Assembly (NCBI GenBank): GCA_964548585.1 | Contig: CAZJRS010000006.1 | Coordinates: 3,950 to 67,949 of the forward strand | DNA: 64,000 nucleotides | Direction: 5' to 3' | DNA from: Methanocella_A sp964548585 | GTDB taxonomy: Archaea; Halobacteriota; Methanocellia; Methanocellales; Methanocellaceae | Shown here: piece after piece, positions 50,522 through 60,097 of the stretch | How the letters are laid out: each line of letters starts with the position of its first letter | Numbering within the stretch: the stretch's first letter is position 1 | Made by a program: the position numbers and the translations under genes | Notes under the pieces: generated by a model | What the model was told of the DNA's origin: nothing | Database searches by the model: none | The model's input: only the letters and a program-made list of their open reading frames with translations

Positions 50522-51016
50522 TCACTTACTCCTCGTAGCGAATCGTTTTTTCTGCCGGAGGGGCGATCCGCACACATTGCACGTTTCGCCTTCCGGGTAG
50601 GCTCTGCCACATCCGATACAGCGCTTTTCCCAGACGATCCCATACCTACTTTTCTTCTGCCTCAGCGAGCGGATGCGCACGCCAGCTTTGCGGGCAATGT
50701 TCTGTACTGAGTAGTCGTCGGTGAGCAGCTCGACGTCTTTCCCGGCCAGCTTTTCCTGAAGAGCCAGTGCGAGAAGGTCCCGGTCTGTCAGAGATAGCCG
50801 CTGGTCATCGCCTGTGGCTACCGTCATTTGCCGGATAGCCTGAATGAACTGGTCCTCAGCCTGGATTACCCGCAGCCCCTCAATCATGTCAAGCCGCAGC
50901 TTTGACCGCTCATCCTTTACTTCCCCATAGACCCCGGGAGATGTCACGATCTCGCCGTCATCAGGTATGGAACCGTAAATGAATGCGGACGTATCCAGTA
51001 CATATGTGATGACCAT
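50522..51016 (-). CDS. nob1: Ribosome-maturation endonuclease Nob1
   Basis: 164 residues. A PIN domain (TYVLDTSAFIYG, DRDLLALALQEK, LLTDDYSVQNIA with the acidic ligands) followed by a zinc ribbon CIGCGRAYPEGETCNVCGSPL. Cuts the 3' end of pre-16S rRNA. Full length. Starts six bases after the 51023-51316 gene and ends one base before gfcR, so the three form a compact minus-strand unit. Confidence 0.94.
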   Translation of the reverse strand: MVITYVLDTSAFIYGSIPDDGEIVTSPGVYGEVKDERSKLRLDMIEGLRVIQAEDQFIQAIRQMTVATGDDQRLSLTDRDLLALALQEKLAGKDVELLTDDYSVQNIARKAGVRIRSLRQKKSRYGIVWEKRCIGCGRAYPEGETCNVCGSPLRQKKRFATRSK

Positions 51017-51022
51017 CGTTAC

Positions 51023-51316
51023 CTATTTTTCCCGGCCGCGATATAAAGATATCGAAGGATTGTCTCCGGCTTTCCCCGGTAAACCTGATCTGGTACGTAT
51101 GCTGTCGTCCAGCCGGCGGATCCGCTGCTGAAGCCTGTCAAGCTGATCGGCCATTTTTTCGTGGGCAGAAGCAAACCGGACTGCTATCCCCTTTTCATCC
51201 ATCGCCATGTATTCCTGAAGAGCCCGGCTGGCAAAGACTCCCGGCAGCATTCGCCCACGTCTCCGTTCCACCCATGCGGAGACATCGTCATCTAACTCAA
51301 TCACCAGCGTTCGCAT
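51023..51316 (-). CDS. Small protein upstream of nob1, possible RHH-like
   Basis: 97 residues from ATG 51316 (also an ATG at 51325). N-terminal MRTLVIELDDDVSAWVERRRG could be a ribbon-helix-helix start; then a long amphipathic helix (EKMADQLDRLQQRIRRLDDSIRTR), a likely coiled coil. No family recognised. Six bases before nob1 in one operon, suggesting ribosome or RNA work. Confidence 0.65.
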   Translation of the reverse strand: MRTLVIELDDDVSAWVERRRGRMLPGVFASRALQEYMAMDEKGIAVRFASAHEKMADQLDRLQQRIRRLDDSIRTRSGLPGKAGDNPSISLYRGREK

Positions 51317-51499
51317 TCTGACCATATCAATTTAAACTGACCATTATTTATACCTGAGTCCCGTTTAGACACGAACTGACTCAGCCGGCAGGGCCCACAC
51401 AAATCTGAAATACACATTTTTTTAGAATTCACACTGTCCGGTGAAGGGTCAGTTTATTATATCAACAAAACATTATAACGAGATATCAAGGGGATATAC

Positions 51500-51772
51500 A
51501 TGGAATTACCCGCGAAGCAGCCCGAAAAGTATTACATCGTCTCGATTGAGCAATACCTGTCACTGCTGAATGCCGAGAAAGTAAAAGACTGCTTTAGTGG
51601 GCTACAGTATCTCGCCGGGCGAGATTCATTCCGGGAAAGGATCATCGTGGTCAGGGCCAATGTCTCCGAGCAGATCAGAAGCAGGTACAACGTGACAAAA
51701 AGAGCTTTCTACGGGGCGAACAGAGGCATTGAGTTTACCGCCCAGACAACTCTGGATACCGGGGAAAATTAG
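51500..51772 (+). CDS. Hypothetical protein, 90 residues
   Basis: Soluble and mixed alpha/beta, with KYYIVSIEQYLSLLNAEKVKDCF and RERIIVVRANVSEQIRSRYNVTKRAFYG. No family recognised. GGGGATATAC just before the ATG is a good ribosome site. It converges on the phosphoesterase gene with six bases between stops. Confidence 0.65.
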   Translation: MELPAKQPEKYYIVSIEQYLSLLNAEKVKDCFSGLQYLAGRDSFRERIIVVRANVSEQIRSRYNVTKRAFYGANRGIEFTAQTTLDTGEN

Positions 51773-51778
51773 CCCGGG

Positions 51779-52303
51779 TCAGCCGTTGATAGACCGGGCG
51801 AAGGTCAGGTAGCCACAAACGTCTCCTGACGAGACTTTTTCGATTTTACCGGATATTCTGCCCTCTTCTACAGTAAACTCTACGATAGACGGGTCGGACA
51901 TCCGAGGGTGTGTCGGGCTTCCCGGACAAACAAGCAGTACGTCAGTCTGGTCGATGATCGGGCGGTGAAGATGGCCGAAGATCAGTACGTCCACCTCCAT
52001 TTCAAGGGCAAGATACCTCATGTTAGTCAGGTCCGAGGTATGCTTACCGCTGTGCACTACCCCGAAACGTAGCCCTTCAACCTCAAACCGTTCGCGTTCG
52101 GGAAGCAGATCCCGGAGTACCGGAGAGTCGGAATTCCCGTGGACCGCAACAAGGCGCTTGCAACCCTTTTTCAGTGACTCGTAAGCTTCCAGCGTGTTAA
52201 AGTCGCCAGCGTGAACTACGATATCAGCTTTACCTGCGAAGTCCAACAGCTCCCGGGGCAGCGGGCACATCAGGTGCGTGTCGGAGAGGGCCAGTATTTT
52301 CAT
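51779..52303 (-). CDS. YfcE/MJ0936-like metallophosphoesterase
   Basis: 174 residues from ATG 52303. Motifs: ALSDTHL, VVHAGDF, AVHGNSDS, GVVHSGKH and FGHLHRP form the two-metal site of phosphodiesterases such as MJ0936. One complete domain. Substrate unknown, and distinct from the longer enzyme at 718-1347. A longer frame to 52330 lacks family support. Confidence 0.92.
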   Translation of the reverse strand: MKILALSDTHLMCPLPRELLDFAGKADIVVHAGDFNTLEAYESLKKGCKRLVAVHGNSDSPVLRDLLPERERFEVEGLRFGVVHSGKHTSDLTNMRYLALEMEVDVLIFGHLHRPIIDQTDVLLVCPGSPTHPRMSDPSIVEFTVEEGRISGKIEKVSSGDVCGYLTFARSING

Positions 52304-52379
52304 CAATCTATAATTCACCTGTAATACCAATAAGTTTCCCCTGTTAGAAAGGCAGGTAGTCCAGCATACTCGATCGGGA

Positions 52380-52604
52380 CTATGGCGGCCCTGTCGGCTC
52401 CAGTGGAGTCTTTGAGGCCAGTTCCGGGTGCGGCACAGTCATTCCGGGCGGCAGGCCACCCATAACCATTTTCTCTCTCGGCGCCCCGCATTTTTTACAC
52501 TTTGGGGGACAGCACGAACCGTGGAGGTGATAAGCATGACACTTGCCAGGCGTGCAAAGTACATGATGCTCCGTCCCACAAATAGTACAAACCCATTTTG
52601 GCAT
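52380..52604 (-). CDS. Small zinc-ribbon protein, Cys-rich
   Basis: 74 residues. WVCTICGTEHHVLCTPGKC and SCCPPKCKKCG give up to ten cysteines in the first 40, enough for two metal sites, followed by a Pro/Gly-rich tail. The first motif resembles a rubredoxin-like knuckle. Found between the phosphoesterase and the XPD helicase, on the opposite strand to the latter. Function unknown. Confidence 0.75.
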   Translation of the reverse strand: MPKWVCTICGTEHHVLCTPGKCHAYHLHGSCCPPKCKKCGAPREKMVMGGLPPGMTVPHPELASKTPLEPTGPP

Positions 52605-52750
52605 GAACGTTCTATTTGTTACGAACGATTATATAGATTTCGGATGCAAGCGACAGGGAGTTTTTATTCGTGCACACGATGAACGACAGGCCCTCACAGT
52701 TAAATATATAGCACAGCGTACAAACTGCTTGACAGGACTTTTCACCCAAA

Positions 52751-54916
52751 ATGGATGCCGAATACCAGCAATACTTCCCAAAGCAGGCCTATTACCCGAA
52801 CCAGCGGGAAGCCATGGACCGAATATATAATGCCCTCCTCACCGGCAAGCTAGTCCTATTTGAGGGCGCGTGCGGTACTGGAAAGACTCTGTCAGCACTG
52901 GCTCCTGCAATGGCCATCGGTAAACAAATGGGTAAAAAGGTCATCATAGCTACGAATGTCCACCAGCAGATGGAACAGTTCATAGAGGAAGCCCGGGAAA
53001 TCAGAGCGATTGCGGATATCAAAGCGGCGGTGGTAAAAGGCAAAGCGCACATGTGTCCGCTGGAAAAGGAGTACGAAGAGTGCTCGGTGCTGCGAGAAAA
53101 TACTTACGAGTTGCTTAAGCTGGAGCAGGAGCTGGCCGATCTGCGGCGTATGGAGAAAGAGACGCTAGCAAAGATCAGGACCGACCGGAGTTTTTCGGAC
53201 GTGCACGAGGGACTAGTCAACGGGATGCGGACTGCCGAAGAGCGAGCGGCAGCGTTAAAAAAACGCTCGTGCAGCTACCTGCGAGAAGTACTGCTAAACG
53301 AAGACAACTCCTTCGCCGAATGGCTTTTTGCAGGCGTAAGAACAGCTGAAGAGATTGCTGCCGCATCGTTGAAAGACGGCCAGTGCGGCTACGAAATGCT
53401 CAAGCGCTGCATGAAGGACGCCGATCTGATCATCTGCAACTACCACCACTTGCTTGATCCCGACATAGCGGGAACGTTTCTAGGTTGGACAGGCTGTGAT
53501 CTCGAGAATGTCATTCTCATCTTTGATGAAGCCCATAACCTGGAACAGCAGGCTCGCTCACACTCATCGGCCACGCTCTCAGAGCTCACAATCGAAAAAG
53601 CCATTGGAGAAGCGGCAGGGATGAGAAGCACCCGGAAAGATGATATCGAATTCTTTTTGTTCCTCCTGAAAGATACCGTCCGCGGGGCCTATGAACACAG
53701 CTTCGGATTCGGGGACGCAGAACGTATCGGCCATGCCTGGCAAGATATAACTATCAGAGACCCCCAGGGCGGTGATGACACACTCCGACAGAAACTGCTC
53801 CAGGACCTGAAAGCCAGGGGCATTGATGTCAGGAAGCTGCTGGAGGAAGCTATCGATCGGGGCCTGGACATTGATGACCGCTACCGGAAAGAGTTCAAAG
53901 AAGGCCGTTCGGAGGGCTGCAAGTCGTCGTCGCTGCTGGCCGTTTCATCATTTATGCTAACTTACATCGACCGATCGAATCAGGTCGACTATTACCCTTT
54001 GCTCAACGTACGCCGCTCCAAAGAAGGAGATGTATATGGGCGAATCGAGCTATTCTGCTGCATCCCGACCGACGTCACGAAGCCGCTGCTCAACGGCGCT
54101 TTCGGCGCGGTGCTTATGTCAGCCACGTTGAAGCCTTTCGACATGGTCAAGGCTACGCTGGGCATCGACCGGCCGACTGAAGAGATCACCTTCGGCACGA
54201 CGTATCCCCCGGAGCGCCGGCGTACGCTGGCTGTGGACATCACACCCCAGTTTGCGAAGAACCGGGACGAACCGGCAACGGTAAACAGCATTGTCTCGCT
54301 ACTGCGAGACGTCGTGGATAAGTCGGAAGGCAATGTGCTCATCGTCTTCCCGAGCAGCGGAGAAGCCCGGAAGTACGCAGGGATGCTTGACCTGAAAGTA
54401 CCAGTATTCATGGATGAGGCAGGTGTCTCAGCCCAGGATACCAAGATGGAGTTCTTCAGGCAGGGCGAGGATGGCAAAAAAGCAGTGCTAATCACCTACC
54501 TCTGGGGCACCCTCACCGAAGGAGTAGACTACAAGTTCGACCGGTGCCGCACAGTAGTAGTGGTCGGAGTCGGGTTCCCGAACCTGAACGACCGCATGAA
54601 GGCTATCCAGAGATCTTACGACGGCAAGTTTGGACCGGGAAAAGGCTGGGACTACGGCGTCCTGTACCCGACGATCCGGCGCATCAGGCAAGCCTGCGGT
54701 CGAGTAGTCAGGTCACCTGTGGATTATGGAGTACGGGTGCTGGCCGACGCCCGGTTCACCCACGCGTCGGTCATGAAGCTCAAGCGGTATTCCATCCACA
54801 TGCAGTTCCCTGATATGGAGAGAAAAGAGTTCATCGACGTCCAGCCCGAGAAAGCGAAGTACTCCATGATGAACTTCTTTGGTGATATAAAATCATCGGA
54901 CAGTTCGAAGCAGTAA
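52751..54916 (+). CDS. XPD/Rad3-like Fe-S DNA helicase
   Basis: 721 residues. Walker A GACGTGKTLSAL (near 39-50), four Fe-S cysteines C102, C111, C174 and C212, the DEAH box (259-262), and the C-terminal helicase part with YLWGTLTEGVDYKF and RIRQACGRVVRSPVDYG. Matches archaeal XPD (5'-3' DNA helicase for repair) rather than DinG. Full length. The ATG is close to an AT-rich promoter with no obvious ribosome site. Confidence 0.93.
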   Translation: MDAEYQQYFPKQAYYPNQREAMDRIYNALLTGKLVLFEGACGTGKTLSALAPAMAIGKQMGKKVIIATNVHQQMEQFIEEAREIRAIADIKAAVVKGKAHMCPLEKEYEECSVLRENTYELLKLEQELADLRRMEKETLAKIRTDRSFSDVHEGLVNGMRTAEERAAALKKRSCSYLREVLLNEDNSFAEWLFAGVRTAEEIAAASLKDGQCGYEMLKRCMKDADLIICNYHHLLDPDIAGTFLGWTGCDLENVILIFDEAHNLEQQARSHSSATLSELTIEKAIGEAAGMRSTRKDDIEFFLFLLKDTVRGAYEHSFGFGDAERIGHAWQDITIRDPQGGDDTLRQKLLQDLKARGIDVRKLLEEAIDRGLDIDDRYRKEFKEGRSEGCKSSSLLAVSSFMLTYIDRSNQVDYYPLLNVRRSKEGDVYGRIELFCCIPTDVTKPLLNGAFGAVLMSATLKPFDMVKATLGIDRPTEEITFGTTYPPERRRTLAVDITPQFAKNRDEPATVNSIVSLLRDVVDKSEGNVLIVFPSSGEARKYAGMLDLKVPVFMDEAGVSAQDTKMEFFRQGEDGKKAVLITYLWGTLTEGVDYKFDRCRTVVVVGVGFPNLNDRMKAIQRSYDGKFGPGKGWDYGVLYPTIRRIRQACGRVVRSPVDYGVRVLADARFTHASVMKLKRYSIHMQFPDMERKEFIDVQPEKAKYSMMNFFGDIKSSDSSKQ

Positions 54917-54979
54917 TTCTCCCCGGATGCCGGGCATACATCGTCCTGAACCTGCTCCTTTTCACCCGGCGGGGGAGAT

Positions 54980-55189
54980 ACAGATATATACTCCTTCGGA
55001 TATCTATTAATCCACCGCGCCGATCAAAGCATTCGTTTTGATTAGTGTGAAACGTCCGATTCTGATTCGGATGGTGCCACAAGGCACAGCTACGTCTCTA
55101 TCCTCCGGAGGAGACGCAATGCGGTTGTGACTTTACAGCCCGATAGGGCTGCATAGGAAGTCACCCTTAACACTATAAGAGGAAATATT
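54980..55189 (+). promoter_or_regulatory. Promoter and structured leader of rps3ae
   Basis: A TATA box (AGATATATAC, about 54978-54987) suggests a leader of about 175 bases. It holds four stems: TCCGA/TCGGA (55055-55071), GTGCC-ACAA-GGCAC (55074-55087), CGTCTC/GAGACG (55093-55116, with a perfect TCCTCCGGAGGA palindrome inside), and a composite GTGACTT/AAGTCAC plus CAGCCC-GATA-GGGCTG (55127-55164). The AGAGG ribosome site is at about 55177. CCTCC in the third hairpin could mask it. Such dense structure suggests regulation. Confidence 0.6.
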
Positions 55190-55855
55190 ATGGCGAGAAA
55201 AGCAGGCAAGAAGGTAGACGCCTTCCGTGCAAAGAACTGGTACCAGGTCATTGCACCGGTAGAGTTCAACAGGGCAAACATTGGTGAGACACTGGCAGAC
55301 GAACCGGGCAAACTGATCGGCAGGATTATGGAATCGACCCTCGGCGACGTCACTGGTGACTGGACCAAGCAGAACATCAAGATGATCTTCCGGATCGACG
55401 AGATCGGCGGCAACAGCGCCTACACCTCGTACCTCGGCCACGAGCTGACCCGGGACTACATGAGATCCTTAGTCAAGCGCAGGACCTCCAAGATCGACGC
55501 TAACCTCGTCGTCACCACCAAGGATGGCTACAAGGTCCGCGTCAAGCCCATTGTCTTAACGGTCAAGAGGGCCCGCACCAGCCAGATCGAGAGCATCCGC
55601 CAGATCATGCTCACCGTGGTCGCCAAGCGGGGCTCCGAGCTCGGCTTCACAGACTTCGTCAGCGAGGTAGTCACCGGCAAGGTCGCCTCCGAGATCTACA
55701 AGAACACCAAGAACATCTACCCGCTGCGCAGGGTCGAGATCGGCAAGTCCGAGCTCGTCTACAAGCCAGCCGTCGCCGGCTCCATCGTACCCGCAGCGGC
55801 CCCGGCTCCGGCACCAGCCCCGGAACCCACAACCCCGCCAGCGCCGCAGGAATAA
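55190..55855 (+). CDS. rps3ae: Small-subunit ribosomal protein eS1 (S3Ae)
   Basis: 221 residues. Starts MARKAGKKVDAFRAKNWY, followed by GRIMESTLGDVTGDW, GHELTRDYMRSLVKRRTSKID and the KVASEIYKNTKNIYPLRRVEIGKSE block. The last 25 residues are Ala/Pro-rich (APAPAPAPEPTTPP), not seen in most homologues. Archaea and eukaryotes only. Terminator hairpin 15 bases downstream. Confidence 0.95.
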   Translation: MARKAGKKVDAFRAKNWYQVIAPVEFNRANIGETLADEPGKLIGRIMESTLGDVTGDWTKQNIKMIFRIDEIGGNSAYTSYLGHELTRDYMRSLVKRRTSKIDANLVVTTKDGYKVRVKPIVLTVKRARTSQIESIRQIMLTVVAKRGSELGFTDFVSEVVTGKVASEIYKNTKNIYPLRRVEIGKSELVYKPAVAGSIVPAAAPAPAPAPEPTTPPAPQE

Positions 55856-55869
55856 ATTCACAGTAAACT

Positions 55870-55887
55870 GCAGCCCTTCTGGGCTGC
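55870..55887 (+). terminator. rps3ae terminator
   Basis: GCAGCCC TTCT GGGCTGC, 7-bp stem with 4-base loop, then TAACCACTTTTCT. The same CAGCCC/GGGCTG arms occur in the leader hairpin. Confidence 0.65.
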
Positions 55888-55979
55888 TAACCACTTTTCT
55901 GATAAGTTTTTATGTCCTGGCGTTTAATAAAGTAATAGTGCCCTAGCGCCTTTGCGTTTCATATTAGTGCCAGGGTTGT

Positions 55980-57521
55980 TCATGCCCCGCGTTTCCTGAG
56001 ATGTATAAAGCTCAGGTTGACGTTTTTGAACTTTTGCACGGACTTGATAGCGGTATCGCGGACACCGCCGTCCTCATCCCGGAGCATATTCATCAGAGGC
56101 TTCACAGCCCGCTCGTCGCCGATCTCACCCAGCGCCCAGGCAGCATCCTTGCGGACGAACCAGTTCTGATCTCGCAGTGCAAGAATCAGAGGCTCGACAG
56201 CCCGTGAGTCGTTAAGTATACCGAGTGCCCGGGCAGCATCCTTTCGCACGTAGCCCCGGCCATCCCTCAACATATTTATCAGCGGCTCGACAGCCTGAGG
56301 ATCACCAATATGGCCCAAAGACTCGGCAGCGTTCTCCCTCACAACGGGCTCTTCATCTTCGAGAGCTTCGATGAGTGCAGGCACAGCCCGGCGATCTGCG
56401 ATCTTTCCAAGCAGCTCCGCAGCGATCTCCCGGACTCCGGAATCAGAGCTCTTCAACTCGGGGATCAGGTGTTCTGTCATGTTATGCAAGGCGATTTTCG
56501 CGTTCTTGCGAACGTCCGGGTCCTCGTCGTTGAGCGCGGTAGATAGCGCATCGACAGCTCGTATGTCGCCGATCTCACCCAGCGCCAGCACCGCATCTTC
56601 CCGAACCATATTACCGGCATCGCCCATTGCATTTACCAGTACGTCGACAGCCCGGGAATCCCTGAGACAGCCCAGCGCGCTGGCTGCACACTTGCGGACT
56701 GTCCACGACTTGTCCTGGAGCGCCCGCATAAGATGCTCGGTTGCCCGGGTATCGCCCTGCCAGCCCAACGATTCCGCTGCAGTCATCCGCACAGTAGGTT
56801 CTGTATCCGTGTTCAAGACCCGGATGAGCACATCGACTGCCCGGCGATCGGCATACCGTCCGAGCGCTGTTACCGCATCCTTCCGGGAAAACGCATCTCT
56901 GCCGAGGGCAAGTGTAACAAGATCAGTGAAAGTCTGCACAGGTGCAGCCTCGACCGGGGCAGAAGCTTTCTGAGGCTCCGATGGTGTAGTATCAGTAAGC
57001 TGTGGCGTAAAGGCTTTTAGCCGGGACAGCGCCAGCGTAGCTGCCGCTCGCACATTAGCATCCGGGTCGCCGGTGGCCGCTTTTAATGCCATCGCTACCC
57101 GGACGTCACCAATCTTGCCCAGAGAGCGTGCGGCTTGCCGGCGGACTCGGACATCCGCGTCTCGCAAGCCGGCGGACAAGGGGATCACAGCCCTGCTATC
57201 GCCCGTGAGTCCCAGAACTTCGGCTGCACCACGCCTGATACCCGGTTGTGAGTGCCGGAGTGCATCGATGAGCAGCCCGGTCGAATTAGCGCCGAACCTA
57301 CGTAACGTCCAGGTGGCCTCCCGGCGTACGATGACGTCGGAATCGCCGAGTGCGTGGATCAGGTGACTCACAGCCCGGAGATCCCCGGTAGCGCCCAGAG
57401 CCCGCATCAGTTCCGCCTTGGCCCGGAAATCGGTAGCAGTAGCTAAGATATGCGTCGATCGGCTTGGGTCTGTCACGACTTTGGACAGCTCGGCAGTGCT
57501 ATAAACACCAGGATCACCCAT
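55980..57521 (-). CDS. HEAT-repeat protein (PBS-lyase-type), copy A
   Basis: 513 residues. About fourteen short HEAT-like repeats of the D-x-RAV-x-x-L-x-x-AL-x-D form, in two blocks: about 15-180 and 215-500, separated by a Pro/Thr/Ala-rich linker (TDTTPSEPQKASAPVEAAPVQ). Such solenoids bind proteins or nucleotides; PBS-lyase enzymatic residues are not evident. It is the last gene after the GGDEF/HD-GYP protein, 126 bp away, and has a paralog with the same two-block layout on the other side of that gene. Confidence 0.85.
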   Translation of the reverse strand: MGDPGVYSTAELSKVVTDPSRSTHILATATDFRAKAELMRALGATGDLRAVSHLIHALGDSDVIVRREATWTLRRFGANSTGLLIDALRHSQPGIRRGAAEVLGLTGDSRAVIPLSAGLRDADVRVRRQAARSLGKIGDVRVAMALKAATGDPDANVRAAATLALSRLKAFTPQLTDTTPSEPQKASAPVEAAPVQTFTDLVTLALGRDAFSRKDAVTALGRYADRRAVDVLIRVLNTDTEPTVRMTAAESLGWQGDTRATEHLMRALQDKSWTVRKCAASALGCLRDSRAVDVLVNAMGDAGNMVREDAVLALGEIGDIRAVDALSTALNDEDPDVRKNAKIALHNMTEHLIPELKSSDSGVREIAAELLGKIADRRAVPALIEALEDEEPVVRENAAESLGHIGDPQAVEPLINMLRDGRGYVRKDAARALGILNDSRAVEPLILALRDQNWFVRKDAAWALGEIGDERAVKPLMNMLRDEDGGVRDTAIKSVQKFKNVNLSFIHLRKRGA

Positions 57522-57647
57522 AACGAAAACCAGGCTATGTATATGATAATAATCCTTTACCGGGTAATAAATAGATTTTGTTTCGGCTTTATAATTATCA
57601 AATGAGCAAACAGGAGTATTATCTTCCAGACGCTTTAGCGACTACCA

Positions 57648-60077
57648 TCAGATGCTGCCAGACTCGACGAGACGATCGAAGATGGCGACGAGCAGGGGAT
57701 CAAACTGGGTTCCCGCATTTTTCCTGATCTCGCACAGCGCGTGTTCCCTGCCAAGGCCTTTGCGGTAAGGCCGATCGGCGATCATAGCGTCGTATGCGTC
57801 GGCGATTGCCAGTATCCGGCACTCAAGCGGGATCTGATCGCCTGCAAAGCCAGAAGGATATCCGGACCCGTCATACCGTTCATGGTGGTGCCGAATCAGC
57901 CGGGCAACGGAGCCCAGGTGGAAGGAACGGCTCGCGATGTTAGCGCCGATCTCTACGTGTGATCTCATGAGAACCCATTCCCCGTCATCCAGACTCCCGG
58001 GCTTCATCACGATCTCGTCAGGTACACCGATCTTACCCAGGTCGTGGAGCCTTGCCAGCAATTTCAGGCTGGCCTGTGCATCTTCTCCGAGCCCCAGTGC
58101 CTGGGCCATGGCATCCACGATCGAAGTGAGCATCCGGGTATGTCCGTGGTCCATGTAGTCCCGCTCGGAGAGAGCCAGGAGAATCATATCGATGGACTTG
58201 GACCGGGAGTAGTCGTTCCGCACTTTGTTTTCGTACATCATCCGGTCCGCCCGCTTATATGCATCCGGGAGGAGCTCATCAGCGCCAGTAGTGGCCAGAC
58301 CGACGGACATGCTAACAGGGGAGCGAGACTGGCCATCATTGTGGTTCCCGATGTCTGAGTGTAGCCGGTCCAGCAGCTTACCCGCAACGATCTCATCACA
58401 GCAAGGCAGAATTACACAAAATTCGTCGCCTCCGATCCTGCAAATCGTGCCCATATCTGAGAAGACACTCGAAAGTAGTTGCCCGGTTGACCGGATGTGC
58501 TGATCACCTGCAGTGTGGCCAAGAGTATCATTGATCAGCTTGAGTCCGTCCACATCCACTGCCACGAAGCTGACGGGAAGCTTTGTTGCATCACTTCCGA
58601 GCCGCTCTAGCTCCAGCTCGAAAAACGACCGGTTATACAGGCCGGTCAGGCCATCGTGGTAACTCAGATCTTTCAGCAGCAGCTCGCTTCGCTGCAGCCC
58701 TTCCAGAGCCAGGTTACGCTCGTTGATGTACTTTCCCTGCTGGAGGTTCTGGATCGCCATTCGGGTCACTTTCTCGGACACCACGCTGAAGGTTGCGACA
58801 ACCTGTTTAAACTGGTATTCGGTCATCCTGGGTAAAGCGGCAATAATACCTCTGGCTTCCCCGGATGGAATCCCGGCATCAGCCAGTATGCAAGTGAGCT
58901 TTTGCGGATCAAGCTGGGTAATAGCCACCTGACCGATGATCCAGAAAGCAATAGTATGCCCATTTACCGACATAGGTATTGCAGCTTCAACCATTCCCGT
59001 ACAAGGGCATGAGTACCGGGCACCGGAGTTCAAAACAGCTCTCCGGACAATGTCGTCGATACAACGGAGACAACACCCGGCGGCCAGTCCGTCAGCGCCG
59101 GCGATTCTCAGGCATAGCTGTGTGAAGTTACTGCGAGTATTCAGAGGAGTTCCGTCAGGTGCGACAATGACTGACGCTACCCCAAAAGCCGCAGACATCG
59201 TATCCTGAAGCTCCTGTATAGCCAGGTCCCGGATCAGGTCTTTGAAGTCGAGGGAAGAAAGATCGACCTCCGGACTGGTCAGTGCCGAGATCCGGCGCTG
59301 GAGCGTCGTCTCTGCATACCGGCTGTCGGTGATGTCCTGCAGTAGTAGCACATGGGCAAAAACCGCTGCAGCAGCATCGTAGCGAGGGGTAAGAACCGCT
59401 ACGGACAGTATGGTATTTCCCCGGCGGGTTACAGTGGCGATTTCGGCGTTCGAGCCCTCCAGGCTGCTTGTGCGTATCAAGTTTTTCAGCCGTTCTCGAT
59501 CTACGGGACCGGCCAGTAATCGCGTGAAATCGGTGCCGGCCAGTTCTCCCCGGGTGTACTCGTACTTATAGTAAAAAGCCCGGTTCGCATAGGCGATCGT
59601 TCCGGTCCGGTCGATCATCAGGATACACTCAGGGAGATTCTCGACCAGATACGTCAGCTTGCGGACTTCTTCCTGCAGCATGGCACCAAGGCGATTGGAG
59701 CGGCTCTGGAAGATAAGCTCCTTGACAACATCGATTGCCCCCTGGACCGGTTCGCCTACATCTTTGACCGGTAACAGCACACCGGAGAGTACGTACTTGA
59801 TTGCCTCGACAGGCATGCCGTCACCTCCGGGATTAGACATCACGACTACAGGTACCCGGGCATCCGAGCCTTTCAGAAAAGCGACGGCGTCTGAGGCGTT
59901 TTTGTCGAGGCCTATCAGGACAGCGTCGAACCTGCGATCTGCAATCGTTCGGATAGCAGCCTGGATATCGTCGACCTGTTCGATCGCCAGGCCAGCCTGT
60001 GATAATGCGGTACGGGTCTTCGCAGCCTCATCGCAGTCGCCGGCAATCAGCAGTACAATGCCCGTAAGCTCTGTCAT
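57648..60077 (-). CDS. Receiver-PAS-PocR-GGDEF-HD-GYP signalling protein
   Basis: 809 residues. A receiver-like domain (about 5-130) whose usual phosphoacceptor position reads LIGLD, with Gly where Asp is expected, so it may be unphosphorylated. PAS (about 145-260), PocR-type sensor domain (about 275-440, rich in Cys: CLRIAGADGLAAGCCLRCIDD, YSCPCTGM), coiled linker, GGDEF (549-553 intact; RIGGDEFCVIL), no RxxD inhibitory site, and HD-GYP with HD 678-679 and GYP 739-741. Predicted to make and break cyclic di-GMP. Twenty bases after the first HEAT gene, so one operon of three genes. Confidence 0.9.
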   Translation of the reverse strand: MTELTGIVLLIAGDCDEAAKTRTALSQAGLAIEQVDDIQAAIRTIADRRFDAVLIGLDKNASDAVAFLKGSDARVPVVVMSNPGGDGMPVEAIKYVLSGVLLPVKDVGEPVQGAIDVVKELIFQSRSNRLGAMLQEEVRKLTYLVENLPECILMIDRTGTIAYANRAFYYKYEYTRGELAGTDFTRLLAGPVDRERLKNLIRTSSLEGSNAEIATVTRRGNTILSVAVLTPRYDAAAAVFAHVLLLQDITDSRYAETTLQRRISALTSPEVDLSSLDFKDLIRDLAIQELQDTMSAAFGVASVIVAPDGTPLNTRSNFTQLCLRIAGADGLAAGCCLRCIDDIVRRAVLNSGARYSCPCTGMVEAAIPMSVNGHTIAFWIIGQVAITQLDPQKLTCILADAGIPSGEARGIIAALPRMTEYQFKQVVATFSVVSEKVTRMAIQNLQQGKYINERNLALEGLQRSELLLKDLSYHDGLTGLYNRSFFELELERLGSDATKLPVSFVAVDVDGLKLINDTLGHTAGDQHIRSTGQLLSSVFSDMGTICRIGGDEFCVILPCCDEIVAGKLLDRLHSDIGNHNDGQSRSPVSMSVGLATTGADELLPDAYKRADRMMYENKVRNDYSRSKSIDMILLALSERDYMDHGHTRMLTSIVDAMAQALGLGEDAQASLKLLARLHDLGKIGVPDEIVMKPGSLDDGEWVLMRSHVEIGANIASRSFHLGSVARLIRHHHERYDGSGYPSGFAGDQIPLECRILAIADAYDAMIADRPYRKGLGREHALCEIRKNAGTQFDPLLVAIFDRLVESGSI

Positions 60078-60097
60078 ATCCGAACCTCCCCGAGAAC

